Part shown: positions 53,679 to 62,093 of the stretch, piece after piece | Layout: each line of letters begins with the position of its first letter | Position numbering within the stretch: the stretch's first letter is position 1 | DNA from: G963665405 sp963665405 | GTDB taxonomy: Bacteria; Chloroflexota; Dehalococcoidia; Lucifugimonadales; G963665405 | Assembly (NCBI GenBank): GCA_963665405.2 | Contig: OY762261.2 | Span: 1 to 64,000, forward strand | Reading direction: 5' to 3' | DNA length: 64,000 nt | Made by a program: the position numbers and the translations under genes | Notes under the pieces: model-generated | What the model was told of the DNA's origin: nothing | Database searches by the model: none | Seen by the model: the letters and a program-made list of their open reading frames with translations, nothing else

Positions 53679-53757
53679 AGCGACTCACCTCCTGCCTGGG
53701 ATGCCGGGATGATAACATGCGGCGGGCGACTAGAGAGGAGTCCTTCGAGGAGAGACC

Positions 53758-55110
53758 ATGCCAGAGCCCTTTGAGCTGACCGTGGCCCAGGCTGCCAGGC
53801 AGATCCGGGAGGGAAGCCTGTCTCCGGTGACGCTGATGGAGTCCCTGCTTGAGCGATCCGACCGCATGGAGCCGTCCTTGCGGGTGTGGGTGACGCTGGA
53901 TCGCGACGCGGCGATGGACGGGGCGGCCGGGAGCGCCAGGGAGCTCGACCGCCGGGGACCCAAGGGCCCGCTGCACGGTGTGCCGGTCGCGGTCAAGGAC
54001 ATCTTCTACACCAAGGGGGTCAGGACGACCGCCGGCTCGCCCATATACGCCGACTTCGTCCCGGACTTCGACGCGGCGTCGGTCGCCCTCCTCAAGCAGG
54101 CCGGCGCGATCATGATGGGGAAGACGGTCACGACCGAGTTCGCCTGCGGCGACCCTCCTCCGACGCGAAATCCATGGAACGCCGATCACACACCCGCGGG
54201 GTCCAGCTCGGGATCTGCGGTGGGTGTGGCCGCACGACTCTTTCCCACGGCGCTGGGCTCTCAGACCGGCGGGTCGGTCCTCCGGCCGGCGGCGTTCAAC
54301 GGGATCGTGGGGCTGAAGCCGTCCTACGGGAGGATCAGCAGGCACGGGGTAATCCCGGTGGCCTGGTCCCTGGACACCATGGGCATGTTCGCGCGGACCG
54401 TGGAGGACACCGCGCTGATGCTGAACGTGATGGCCGGGCACGACGAGAACGACCCGGTCTCGTCGAAGGAGCCTGTGCAGGACTATGTGGCGGGCATCGG
54501 CTGCTCCTCAGCGCCGAAGATCGGAGTGGTGCGGGAGAGGTACCACGACCGGGCGGAGCCCGAGATGCGGGAGAGCATCCAGAGCGTCGTGGACACCTTC
54601 GCGAACGCGGGAGCGAACGTGGAGGATTTCGTTCCCGAGACGAGCTTCGATACGATTGTCGCGGCCCACCGGATCATCATGAACACAGAGGGCGCGGCGG
54701 TACACGAGGCCGACTTCGGCGCTCGGCCGGACGACTACTCCCCAAACGTGCGGAGCCTCATCGAGGCCGGGCTGCTGACATCCGCCGTCAGCTATCTGCA
54801 GGCCCAGCGCGTCCGGCGGTCCTTCCACGGCGAGATGGTGGAGGCGACACGCCGGTTCGACGTGCTCCTGATGCCGACGGCGCCCGGTCCCGCCCCGAAG
54901 GATCTCTCGACGACCGGCGACCTCTCGTTCCAGGCGCCCTGGACGGCCGCCGGGTTCCCGGCGCTCAGCATCCCGTCCGGCCTGAGCCGGTCCGGTCTTC
55001 CGATGGGGGTCCAGCTGGTCTCCGCCCCATTCGCGGAGACGGCGCTGTTGGCGTCGGGAGTCTGGTGCGAAAGGGTTCTGGGGTTTGAGCTGACGCCTCC
55101 TATGGGGTAG
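53758..55110 (+). CDS. Amidase-signature family amidohydrolase
   Basis: 450 residues, GAGGAGAG upstream of the ATG. The catalytic Ser-cisSer-Lys triad is visible: Lys80 in GPLHGVPVAVKDI, cis-Ser about 150 in HTPAGSSSGSAVG, and Ser173 in GSQTGGSVLRPAAFNGIVGL. The rest is typical (KPSYGRISRHGVIPVAWSLD, GMFARTVEDTALMLNVMAGH). It hydrolyses an amide; it may be GatA-like in fold, but no gatB/C are adjacent, so a stand-alone amidase is more likely. Confidence 0.9.
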   Translation: MPEPFELTVAQAARQIREGSLSPVTLMESLLERSDRMEPSLRVWVTLDRDAAMDGAAGSARELDRRGPKGPLHGVPVAVKDIFYTKGVRTTAGSPIYADFVPDFDAASVALLKQAGAIMMGKTVTTEFACGDPPPTRNPWNADHTPAGSSSGSAVGVAARLFPTALGSQTGGSVLRPAAFNGIVGLKPSYGRISRHGVIPVAWSLDTMGMFARTVEDTALMLNVMAGHDENDPVSSKEPVQDYVAGIGCSSAPKIGVVRERYHDRAEPEMRESIQSVVDTFANAGANVEDFVPETSFDTIVAAHRIIMNTEGAAVHEADFGARPDDYSPNVRSLIEAGLLTSAVSYLQAQRVRRSFHGEMVEATRRFDVLLMPTAPGPAPKDLSTTGDLSFQAPWTAAGFPALSIPSGLSRSGLPMGVQLVSAPFAETALLASGVWCERVLGFELTPPMG

Positions 55111-55134
55111 ATTCCGCAAGGTCGATCGTGGAAT

Positions 55135-55245
55135 TGTCATCCTGACGAAGTCCGACGTGTCGGGACGAGGAAGGATCTGGGGCGGCGTGACCGGTGAAAT
55201 CCGGACCAGGCCCTCCCCAGATTCTTCACTTCGCTCAGAATGACA
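55135..55245. repeat. Imperfect palindromic REP-like element
   Basis: TGTCATCCTGA at the left end mirrors TCAGAATGACA at the right end, with GGATCTGGGG and CCCCAGATTC inside, forming a long imperfect hairpin of 111 bases. Such sequences are scattered in many genomes. The remainder of 55111-55422 has the promoter given below. Confidence 0.55.
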
Positions 55246-55365
55246 GCGAGCACTGTCTGAGGGACAACCCCCGGGCTTCCGCGGGTGGAAGGACCGGCAA
55301 TCCCGACAAGTCGGGATCTGCACACCCCCCTTTCCCGGCCCGCCGGTGAGCCGGGCGGGAGCCCT

Positions 55366-55393
55366 TTGACGGGCACCATCGCCATGCTATAAT
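55366..55393 (+). promoter_or_regulatory. Sigma-70 type promoter for tig-clpP-clpX
   Basis: TTGACG (55366-55371) and TATAAT (55388-55393) with a 16-base spacer and a TGC before the -10. It is followed by AGGAGG and the GTG of tig at 55423. Confidence 0.75.
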
Positions 55394-55422
55394 TACCCGC
55401 AGGAGGCTAAAGACACTCGCCC

Positions 55423-56781
55423 GTGAAGATTACCCAGGATGGAGAGGTCGAGCAGATGCAGACCGTCCTCCAGATAGAGTTGGAGGACGAAGACCTCGAC
55501 CCCTACCTCGATCGGGGCTATCGGCGAGTCGTCCAGCGGACCCTCATTCCCGGCTTCCGCAAGGGCAAGGCGCCACGCGCGATAGTCGAGAGGTTCCTGG
55601 GCCGCGAGAGCCTTCTGAGCGAAGTCGTCGACTACATGGTGGCCGACGTCGCCCTCAAGGCGATCGAGATCCAGAAGCTCGACGCGGCCGGAAACCCGAA
55701 GCTGGAGCTCCTCGAGATGGAGCCGGTGACGGTCAAGGCCACCGTAGGGCTGAAGCCCAACGTCGATCTCGGCGACTACAAGCAGATCAGGACTCCGACC
55801 GAGCCTTTCGAGGTCACCGAGGACGACGTGGGGGAGCATCTCGACCGGATACGGGCAAGCGTAACACCGTGGGAGCCCGCGGATCGACCGGTGGAGACCG
55901 GCGACCTGGTCGCGATGAACCTTACGGTCAGCGCCGACGACGAGAACAGGGTTGTCCTCGATCGCAGCGCCTTGGTCCACCTGGTGGGCGAGGACGACCA
56001 GCTCAAGCTCCCCGGCCTCTCCGACCATCTGGTGGGAACAGGTCCAGACGAACCGAAGACGTTCACGCTTAAGCTACCGGAGGACTTCCCGGACGAAGCC
56101 GCCGCTGACAAGGAAGCTCAGGTCAACGTGACGGTCAGCGAGATCAAGACCCGGAACCTCCCCGCGTTCGACGACGAGTTCGCCAAGTCGGTGGGCACCG
56201 GATACGACAGCCTGGAGGCGCTCCGGACGCAGGTCGAGGAGGAGCTGACGACAGAGGCCGAACGGGTTCAGAAGGAGAAGCTCGCCGAGGCAGCCGTTGC
56301 CGCGCTCGTCGAGGGCGCCACGATGGAGCTGGCGCCGGTGCTGGTCGATCACGAGATCGATCATCTGCTGTCGGCTCGAGAGTCGTTCCTGACCCGGGCG
56401 AACATCCGGATGGACGACTACATGCGCGCCTCGGGTCAAACCCTGGACCAGCTGCGCGAGGAGCTGCGGGACCAGGCGGTGGACCGCATCAAGAGGTCCT
56501 TCGCAATGGAGACCTTCACTGACTCCGAAGGGCTGGAGGTCACCGACGACGAGATCGACGAGCGCATCAAGGCGTTGCTGCTACAGCCCCAGCCGGGCTC
56601 ACGGAAGGCCGACCTCAAGTCCGAGGAAGCGAGAGAGTCGGTCCGGCAGGGGATCCTGTCCGAGAAGGGCCTGGACCGTCTGGTGGCGATCGCCAAAGGA
56701 GAGCTCGCCGACGGCGACGACTCAAAGCAAGTGACCTCGGGGGACGACGAAGCTCCCGGCGAAGGAGGCGGTGACGGTTGA
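55423..56781 (+). CDS. tig: Trigger factor, ribosome-bound chaperone and prolyl isomerase
   Basis: 452 residues. I keep the GTG at 55423 (MKITQDGEVEQMQTVLQIEL) because homologues begin MKI/VTQE; the ATG at 55456 has a closer ribosome site but would cut the first strand. Ribosome-docking loop PGFRKGKAPRAIVERFL, then the PPIase (FKBP) domain (ETGDLVAMNLTVSADDENRV, FTLKLPEDFPD) and the C-terminal arms (DEFAKSVGTGYDSLEALRTQ, FTDSEGLEVTDDEIDERIKA). The tail is acidic and Gly-rich. First gene of the operon with clpP and clpX, an order found in many bacteria. Confidence 0.95.
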   Translation: MKITQDGEVEQMQTVLQIELEDEDLDPYLDRGYRRVVQRTLIPGFRKGKAPRAIVERFLGRESLLSEVVDYMVADVALKAIEIQKLDAAGNPKLELLEMEPVTVKATVGLKPNVDLGDYKQIRTPTEPFEVTEDDVGEHLDRIRASVTPWEPADRPVETGDLVAMNLTVSADDENRVVLDRSALVHLVGEDDQLKLPGLSDHLVGTGPDEPKTFTLKLPEDFPDEAAADKEAQVNVTVSEIKTRNLPAFDDEFAKSVGTGYDSLEALRTQVEEELTTEAERVQKEKLAEAAVAALVEGATMELAPVLVDHEIDHLLSARESFLTRANIRMDDYMRASGQTLDQLREELRDQAVDRIKRSFAMETFTDSEGLEVTDDEIDERIKALLLQPQPGSRKADLKSEEARESVRQGILSEKGLDRLVAIAKGELADGDDSKQVTSGDDEAPGEGGGDG

Positions 56782-57389
56782 TACATACACCTGAGAGCCT
56801 GATCCCAATGGTGGTAGAGAGTGGAGCCCGAGGCGAGCGCGCTTTCGACATCTACTCCCTCCTTCTGAAGGAGCGGATAATCTTCCTGGGATCCCCGATC
56901 GTCGACCAGGTCGCGAACAGCATTATCGCGCAGCTTCTATACTTGGACCGTGAAGACCCCGAGAAGGACATCAGCGTATACATCAACTCTCCAGGTGGAG
57001 TCATCCATGCGGGACTGGCGATTTATGATACGATCCATCTAATCCGGCCTCAGGTCTCGACGATCTGCGTGGGGCTGGCCGCCAGCATGGCTACTGTGTT
57101 ATTGTGCGCGGGAGCGCACGGCAAGCGATACGCGCTTCCCAACTCGACGATACACATGCACCAGCCGATCTCGGGCGCACAGGGGCAAGCGTCGGACATC
57201 GACATCGCGGCCAGAGAGATCCTCCGGATGCAGGACAAGATGCGTCAGATAATCTCCGAGCACTCCGGGCAGCCCTATGAAAAGGTTGCGCGAGACACGG
57301 ATCGCGATTACTATCTGACATCGGAGCAGGCTCAGGAGTACGGGCTTATCGACGAGGTCCTGACCACGTCGACCGAATCCCAGAGCTGA
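56778..57389 (+). CDS. clpP: ATP-dependent Clp protease proteolytic subunit
   Basis: 203 residues starting at a TTG that overlaps the tig stop by four bases, with AAGGAGGCGG upstream. The catalytic triad is present: Ser103 in CVGLAASMATVLL, His128 in TIHMHQPISG, Asp177 in ARDTDRDYYLT. INSPGGVIHAGLAIYD is the conserved handle region. It forms the degradation chamber served by ClpX, encoded next. Confidence 0.97.
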   Translation: MIHTPESLIPMVVESGARGERAFDIYSLLLKERIIFLGSPIVDQVANSIIAQLLYLDREDPEKDISVYINSPGGVIHAGLAIYDTIHLIRPQVSTICVGLAASMATVLLCAGAHGKRYALPNSTIHMHQPISGAQGQASDIDIAAREILRMQDKMRQIISEHSGQPYEKVARDTDRDYYLTSEQAQEYGLIDEVLTTSTESQS

Positions 57390-57425
57390 CCCGGGTCACT
57401 CGCCAACCTGGCGAACAGAGGGTAT

Positions 57426-58721
57426 ATGCCTCAGGCGAAAAGCGGTCCTACCAACTACCAGTGCTCCTTCTGCGGGAAGCCGCAGGCGCAGGTCAAGCGC
57501 CTGATCGCCGGGCCGGACCGCGTTTTCATCTGCGACGACTGCGTCAACCTCTGCGAGCAGATCATCGCCGAGGAGAGCCCCGCCCCCGCACGAGACTCAG
57601 TGGGGCTGATGGCCAAGGGCCTCAACCCCAAGTGGATCTACCAGAAGCTGGAAGAGTACGTCATCGGCCAGGAGTCGGCCAAGAAGGTCCTGAGCGTCGC
57701 CGTCTACAATCATCACAAGAGGGTCTGGTCCAACCAGAAGAACGAGGACGTCGAGCTCCAGAAGGCAAATATCCAGCTACTGGGCCCGGCCGGCTGCGGC
57801 AAGACGCTCCTCGCACAGACGCTGGCCAGAATCCTCGACGTGCCCTTCGCCATCGCCGACGCGACCTCGCTGACCGAGGCCGGCTACGTCGGTGAGGACG
57901 TCGAGAACATCCTGCTCAGGCTGATACACGCCGCCGACTACGACGTGGCCCGCGCCGAGCAGGGGATCATCTACATCGACGAGATCGACAAGATCGCCTG
58001 CAAGAGCCCGAACCCGTCCATCACCCGCGACGTCTCTGGCGAGGGCGTCCAGCAGGCACTGCTGAAGATCATCGAGGGCTGCGTGGCCAACGTCCCACCG
58101 CAGGGCGGCAGGAAGCACCCGCACCAGGAGTTCCTCCAGATCCGCACCGACGACATTCTGTTCATGTGCGGAGGAGCGTTCGAGGGGCTGGAGGCGGTGG
58201 TGGAGCGCAGGATTTCTAAGGACAAGCTGTCGATCGGCTTCAAGTCGCGTCTCAACCGCTCCGGCAAGCGGGAGGACGAGGAGAACATCCTTCAGCACGT
58301 CAACGCCGACGACCTGGTCGAGTACGGCTTCATCCCCGAGTTCGTCGGAAGGATTCCGGTCGTTGTGAGCCTCTCGTCCCTCGACGAGGAGGCCCTGGTG
58401 AGGGTTCTCACCGAGCCGAAGAACGCACTTGCCAAGCAGTACCAGTGCCTGTTCAGGATGGAGAACGTCGAGCTGGAGTTCACGCCCGCGGCGCTGGAGG
58501 CGGCCGCCGCTCAGGCCCTGAAGCAAAAGACCGGAGCCCGAGGCCTGCGGACGATACTCGAGAGTACCCTGCTGGACGTGATGTATGAGCTGCCGTCGAT
58601 GAACGGGGTCACGCGCTGCATCGTGGACGCCGATACCATCCTCCGCAAGACGCCAGCGGTTCTGCTGACGGCGGACGAGGAGCTGGTCCCCTTCCCCACC
58701 ATCGAGCAGAAGTCGGCCTGA
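57426..58721 (+). CDS. clpX: ClpX, ATP-dependent unfoldase
   Basis: 431 residues. Zinc-binding domain CSFCGKPQAQVKRLIAGPDR with CDDC (Cys13, 16, 36, 39). AAA+ module: Walker A GPAGCGKT (120-127), the pore loop GYVGEDVE, Walker B IIYIDEIDKI, and RKHPHQEFLQI. The C-terminal small domain ends GARGLRTILESTLLDVMYEL. It recognises and unfolds substrates for ClpP. It lies 36 bases after clpP and is the last gene of the operon. Confidence 0.97.
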   Translation: MPQAKSGPTNYQCSFCGKPQAQVKRLIAGPDRVFICDDCVNLCEQIIAEESPAPARDSVGLMAKGLNPKWIYQKLEEYVIGQESAKKVLSVAVYNHHKRVWSNQKNEDVELQKANIQLLGPAGCGKTLLAQTLARILDVPFAIADATSLTEAGYVGEDVENILLRLIHAADYDVARAEQGIIYIDEIDKIACKSPNPSITRDVSGEGVQQALLKIIEGCVANVPPQGGRKHPHQEFLQIRTDDILFMCGGAFEGLEAVVERRISKDKLSIGFKSRLNRSGKREDEENILQHVNADDLVEYGFIPEFVGRIPVVVSLSSLDEEALVRVLTEPKNALAKQYQCLFRMENVELEFTPAALEAAAAQALKQKTGARGLRTILESTLLDVMYELPSMNGVTRCIVDADTILRKTPAVLLTADEELVPFPTIEQKSA

Positions 58722-58849
58722 GCGCCGGCGCACCCCGTTCCCCGACTCCTCCTTCTGACAACGCCACGCTGTGCGATATGTGCTGTTAACTTTGTCCCTG
58801 CGATGTCGATAGGTGTTCTGGCCCACCCACCCACCCGTAGCGTGTGTTT

Positions 58850-58895
58850 CCGGGGGACACCCCCGGACCCCCGGCCGGGACCTTAGGGGTCCCGG
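58850..58895. terminator. Two strong hairpins after clpX
   Basis: CCGGGGG-ACA-CCCCCGG (58850-58866) and an 8-bp stem CCGGGACC / GGTCCCGG with loop TTAGG (58875-58895). There is no T-tract, so intrinsic termination is uncertain. 58722-59191 contains no gene I can support. Confidence 0.4.
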
Positions 58896-59087
58896 CGGTA
58901 TTCCCTGGACGCGATGCGTTGAGACGCCCTTTCCAGAAGGCCGGCACAAAGGCCAGAAGATACGGGTAGCCCGCAATTGCCGCATGCCTCAGGATGCGGT
59001 GACGGAAGCGCACCGCATGTTCGAAGGTGCGGCATCAGGGGGTGGCCCCCGATCGGGGAGGCGTACAGGCACCACTGGTGACCAACG

Positions 59088-59109
59088 GGGGCGCACGGCC
59101 GTGCGCCCC
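59088..59109. repeat. 22-bp perfect palindrome, REP-like
   Basis: GGGGCGCACGG followed immediately by its complement CCGTGCGCCCC. Palindromes of this kind recur in many high-GC genomes between genes. Confidence 0.5.
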
Positions 59110-59191
59110 TATACATGGCAAGGCACCCTGTCCCGCCTGGCCAAAAGTTCGGTTCGGGTCTCAGGAGACGGTGTGTTCGGACGGGCGACCG

Positions 59192-59995
59192 CTATCCGAA
59201 GCCGCGCTCCAGATGACGCTCGACCTCATTGCCGAGGTCTTGTCTCTCCGCCGGACGGCCGGACGCGTCCAGCACCCGGCCTCCGGACACGGATACGCGA
59301 CCCTCGGACAGCATCCTGAGCGACTCCAGCAGGAGCGGTCGCTCGCGCCGCACCCCTTCGCGCCGGATCAGAGCGAACAGGGGCTGGTCCTCCCCGTCCT
59401 TCTTCAGGTCTTCGAGCGATCTCCCCTCGATCCGTTGCCACTCCCGGTCGAACCCCTGGCCGCGTATAGGAAATGTGCAGTAGGCGAGCACGGGACCCTC
59501 GTCGACCACATCGGTGGCCACGTGGACCATCACTCCCGACTCGGCCGCTCCGGTCTCGAGAAGCTCCCAGATGACCTCCTGCCAGGTCCCAGAGGGGCCC
59601 CAGGGCAAGGCAGGATGGAGGTTGATGGGGGTGCGGCGAGCGCACATCTCGGCGCTGACGATCAGCATGTACCCCGCCATGACGGAGATATCGACGGGAA
59701 AGCCGGAGGTGAGGTCCATCACCTCGGCATGGTAGGCATCCCTGTGCCGTGAGATGGGACCGCCGCCGTGCTCTCCGCGGTAGCGGCGCGAGGAGTGGGT
59801 GACCAGGGGTATGCCGTAGCCCTCCACCATCCGGAAGAAGCGGTCGCTGCCCTCGGCCTCGCCGGGCTCGCGGTTGCTAAAGACGAACTCGATCCTGGCG
59901 TCGAGGTCGCCGCTCTCGATCCGGGTCTGGATCAGCTCCAGGAAGCCCCTGGATCCCTCGCCCCGCCCGGTCGAGAACCAGCCAACCCTGAGCAT
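59192..59995 (-). CDS. PurN-like formyltransferase-fold protein
   Basis: 267 residues. The formyltransferase fold shows in RVGWFSTGRGEGSRGFLELI (N-terminal loop), DISVMAGYMLIVSAEMCARR, TPINLHPALPWGPSGTW (Asn and His of the active site) and GVMVHVATDVVDEGPVLAYC (the catalytic Asp). It is longer than PurN at both ends and the N-terminal motif departs from the usual GSGSN, so the substrate may not be GAR. It is the last gene of a minus-strand run that begins with pepQ/efp, and lies 16 bases after the rhomboid gene. Confidence 0.78.
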   Translation of the reverse strand: MLRVGWFSTGRGEGSRGFLELIQTRIESGDLDARIEFVFSNREPGEAEGSDRFFRMVEGYGIPLVTHSSRRYRGEHGGGPISRHRDAYHAEVMDLTSGFPVDISVMAGYMLIVSAEMCARRTPINLHPALPWGPSGTWQEVIWELLETGAAESGVMVHVATDVVDEGPVLAYCTFPIRGQGFDREWQRIEGRSLEDLKKDGEDQPLFALIRREGVRRERPLLLESLRMLSEGRVSVSGGRVLDASGRPAERQDLGNEVERHLERGFG

Positions 59996-60011
59996 TTTCA
60001 GTCCCGAGCCG

Positions 60012-61052
60012 TCAACGTGCGGACTCCAGTTCCACGAACAGCTCGGTCGCCTCGCGACGTGTGTCGGCGTCCCCGCGAATCATCGCCCTTGCCAGGTCGG
60101 CCAGAGCCGCTGGGACGTTTCCCAGCTCTGCGTGGATCTTGCCTCTCTCAAGGTAGGGGCGGCCGTAACGGGGAGCCAGGTCGATCGCCGCGCTGATCTC
60201 CCTCAGTGCCGTGTCGTAGTCCAGCTCGGCGGCGCTCCGCTCCGCCCGAAAGAGTCGAGTGTCGGGATGGTCGGGCAGACGGCCGTTACCGAGGATGGTT
60301 CCGGCGCCCAGGACGGCGACGGCCGTGGGGACGACCCACCAGCGTTTCACGAGAGAGTTCACGTCCACGAGAGGGCCTGGTAGTCCGAACGGCGTTGTTC
60401 CCCTCCTGTACACGGGTGAAAGGACAAAACCCAGCGCAAAACCCGCGACGAGTCCGCCGATGTGGGCCGCGTTGTCGATACCCGGGATCACCTGGCCGAG
60501 TATCAGGTTGACGACGGCCATGAGGACCAGTCCTCGAAGATTCTGCTGCGCGATTCTTCCCAGGACCTTCCGCTGGGTCAAGAAGTACGCCGCCAACGCA
60601 CCGAAGACGGCGAAGATGGCGCCACTGGCGCCCACCCCAGTGGCGACGGGGTTGAACAGGTAGCTGGCGACGCTGCCTGCCAGGCCTCCGAGAAGGAAGA
60701 TCGCCAGGAAGCGGCTCCTGCCGAAGGCGCGCTCGACAAGCTGGCCGAAGATGAGCAGCGCAAGGCTGTTGAGCCCCAGGTGCATCCAGCTTGCGTGGAG
60801 GAACATCGCGGTCAGCAGTCGCCAGTACTCGCCGTCCTTGACGAGAGGCCCGTACATGGCGCCGAAGTCGCGGAGGACATCCAGGTCGGCGGATCCGCGG
60901 ACAGATAGTACCGCCAGCCACATGACCAGATTGACGGCCAGGAGCGCCCACGTCAGCACGGGCTTCGCCGTCGCTCCCGGCAGCGGGAGGCGCTCAGCCT
61001 CTACTCGGTTCGGATAGTCTCTGTCCACCGTTCTCCCAGGGGCTCCGCTCAT
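60012..61052 (-). CDS. Rhomboid-family intramembrane serine protease
   Basis: 346 residues from the ATG at 61052. Six or seven transmembrane helices with the rhomboid signatures: EYWRLLTAMFLHASWMHLGL-N, catalytic Ser143 in TGVGASGAIFAVFGA, and catalytic His197 in IDNAAHIGGLVAGFALG. A C-terminal cytosolic TPR-like tail (YDTALREISAAIDLAPRYGR, GKIHAELGNVPAALADLARA) follows. The frame is open upstream into the PHP gene, but homology begins here. It cleaves membrane proteins within the bilayer; the substrate is unknown. Confidence 0.9.
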   Translation of the reverse strand: MSGAPGRTVDRDYPNRVEAERLPLPGATAKPVLTWALLAVNLVMWLAVLSVRGSADLDVLRDFGAMYGPLVKDGEYWRLLTAMFLHASWMHLGLNSLALLIFGQLVERAFGRSRFLAIFLLGGLAGSVASYLFNPVATGVGASGAIFAVFGALAAYFLTQRKVLGRIAQQNLRGLVLMAVVNLILGQVIPGIDNAAHIGGLVAGFALGFVLSPVYRRGTTPFGLPGPLVDVNSLVKRWWVVPTAVAVLGAGTILGNGRLPDHPDTRLFRAERSAAELDYDTALREISAAIDLAPRYGRPYLERGKIHAELGNVPAALADLARAMIRGDADTRREATELFVELESAR

Positions 61053-61150
61053 TACGACCCCTCTACCTCTAACATAGCACCGGGGGCGAACGCGGAGCAA
61101 GAAATCACACGCGGGTTTGCAATTAAGGCAACGAAGGGATGCCGAGGGGG

Positions 61151-61821
61151 TTAGGGCCGGGGTACGCCTCGGCCGAGGAATCGCTTCTTGATCTTCGTGA
61201 AGGTCGTGGCCAGGTGGATCAGCGGTGTGATCGGTCTCCGCACGAGCGTGCCCTGCGAGAGCGCCTTCATGAGGCCCTCCGCGGTCGCGTCGAACTCGGG
61301 GATATCGACGTAGGTGCGGCCGACCTCGACTGCGGTGTGGGTGTCGCTCACAGCCGATACGAGCAGGCCGTCGGGCCTCGGCGAGAGCCTCGGCACGGCG
61401 GTTGTCACGGCTGAAGGTGTTGCGCGCGTTGAAGGCCTCGACAATGTCGACGTGGGGCAGGACCTCTTCGAGGGCATCCGGCGTGATCACATGCCTGCGG
61501 AACCGGTCGAAGGGGTGAGGTATCGAGACCAGGCCGCCCTGGTCCTTGATCCGCACGGCGGTCTCCACCGGCGACAGGCCCCTGGGGACCGGCTCCGTGA
61601 TAAATAGTCCGGTGATCTCACCCCCGGAGGACGTTACCTCCTCGCCGACTATGACCATGAACGGAGGCTATCATCTGAACGGCCAGGGCGCCCTCGATCG
61701 TGTTGTGGTCGGTGACGGCGATACATTCCAGGCCACTCTTGAGACACCTCGCAACCAGCTTGTCAGGGGACAGCTCCGAATCGGGGGAGAAGCAGGTGTG
61801 GATGTGGAAGTCGGCCTTCAG
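61151..61821 (-). pseudogene. PHP-domain metal-dependent phosphoesterase, two frameshifts
   Basis: Reading from 61821: LKADFHIHTCFSPDSELSPD, VARCLKSGLECIAVTDHNTI. A one-base shift near 61664 then leads to FMVIVGEEVTSSGGEITGLF, GLVSIPHPFDRFRRHVITPD and NTFSRDNRRAEALAEAR. A second one-base shift near 61377 gives LLVSAVSDTHTAVEVGRTYV and the end. The HxH and DHN metal motifs are intact. The start overlaps the xseB stop, and only a CTG is available in frame. Placement beside xseB and the otherwise perfect conservation suggest sequence errors as much as decay. Confidence 0.75.
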
Positions 61822-62093
61822 GGCAGCTCCCCCGGCTCATCATCGGCGTCGGGGGCCAGCGCGCCGTAGGCGGTCTCGATACGAGAGATCTTCAGCTCGG
61901 CGCCAGCCAGCAGGTCGTGACAGCGGCGCGCCAGCTTCGCTCCCTCCTCAAAGAGCCGGGTTGAGTCGGCGATCGCCAGGCCTCCCTTCTCAAGAGCCTG
62001 GACGGTCTCGTCGAGCCGGGACAGCGCCTCCTCGAACGACAGGCAGCCGAGGTCCTGCTGTGCTTCCTGTGCTTCGGGCGATTCGCTATCCAC
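61818..62093 (-). CDS. xseB: Exodeoxyribonuclease VII small subunit
   Basis: 91 residues from a GTG overlapping the xseA stop by eight bases. SFEEALSRLDETVQALEKGG, LAIADSTRLFEEGAKLARRC and HDLLAGAELKI are the conserved helical pair that packs against XseA. Confidence 0.93.
   Translation of the reverse strand: MDSESPEAQEAQQDLGCLSFEEALSRLDETVQALEKGGLAIADSTRLFEEGAKLARRCHDLLAGAELKISRIETAYGALAPDADDEPGELP

Noticed and set aside
52525..54441. A single 638-codon minus-strand frame covering the HNH, flavoprotein and amidase region
   Set aside because: The upstream two-thirds is antisense to the amidase and out of frame with the flavoprotein gene; only the HNH part from the ATG at 53220 is real.
53886..55088. 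A 400-codon plus-strand frame inside the amidase
   Set aside because: A shadow of the amidase gene, rich in Arg and Gly, with no recognisable motif.
57777..58985. A 402-codon minus-strand frame opposite clpX
   Set aside because: Antisense shadow of a highly conserved gene.
60012..61658. A single 548-residue PHP-rhomboid fusion
   Set aside because: The PHP part in that frame degenerates into Arg/His-rich sequence after 61377; the real PHP end is in another frame and the rhomboid has its own start at 61052.
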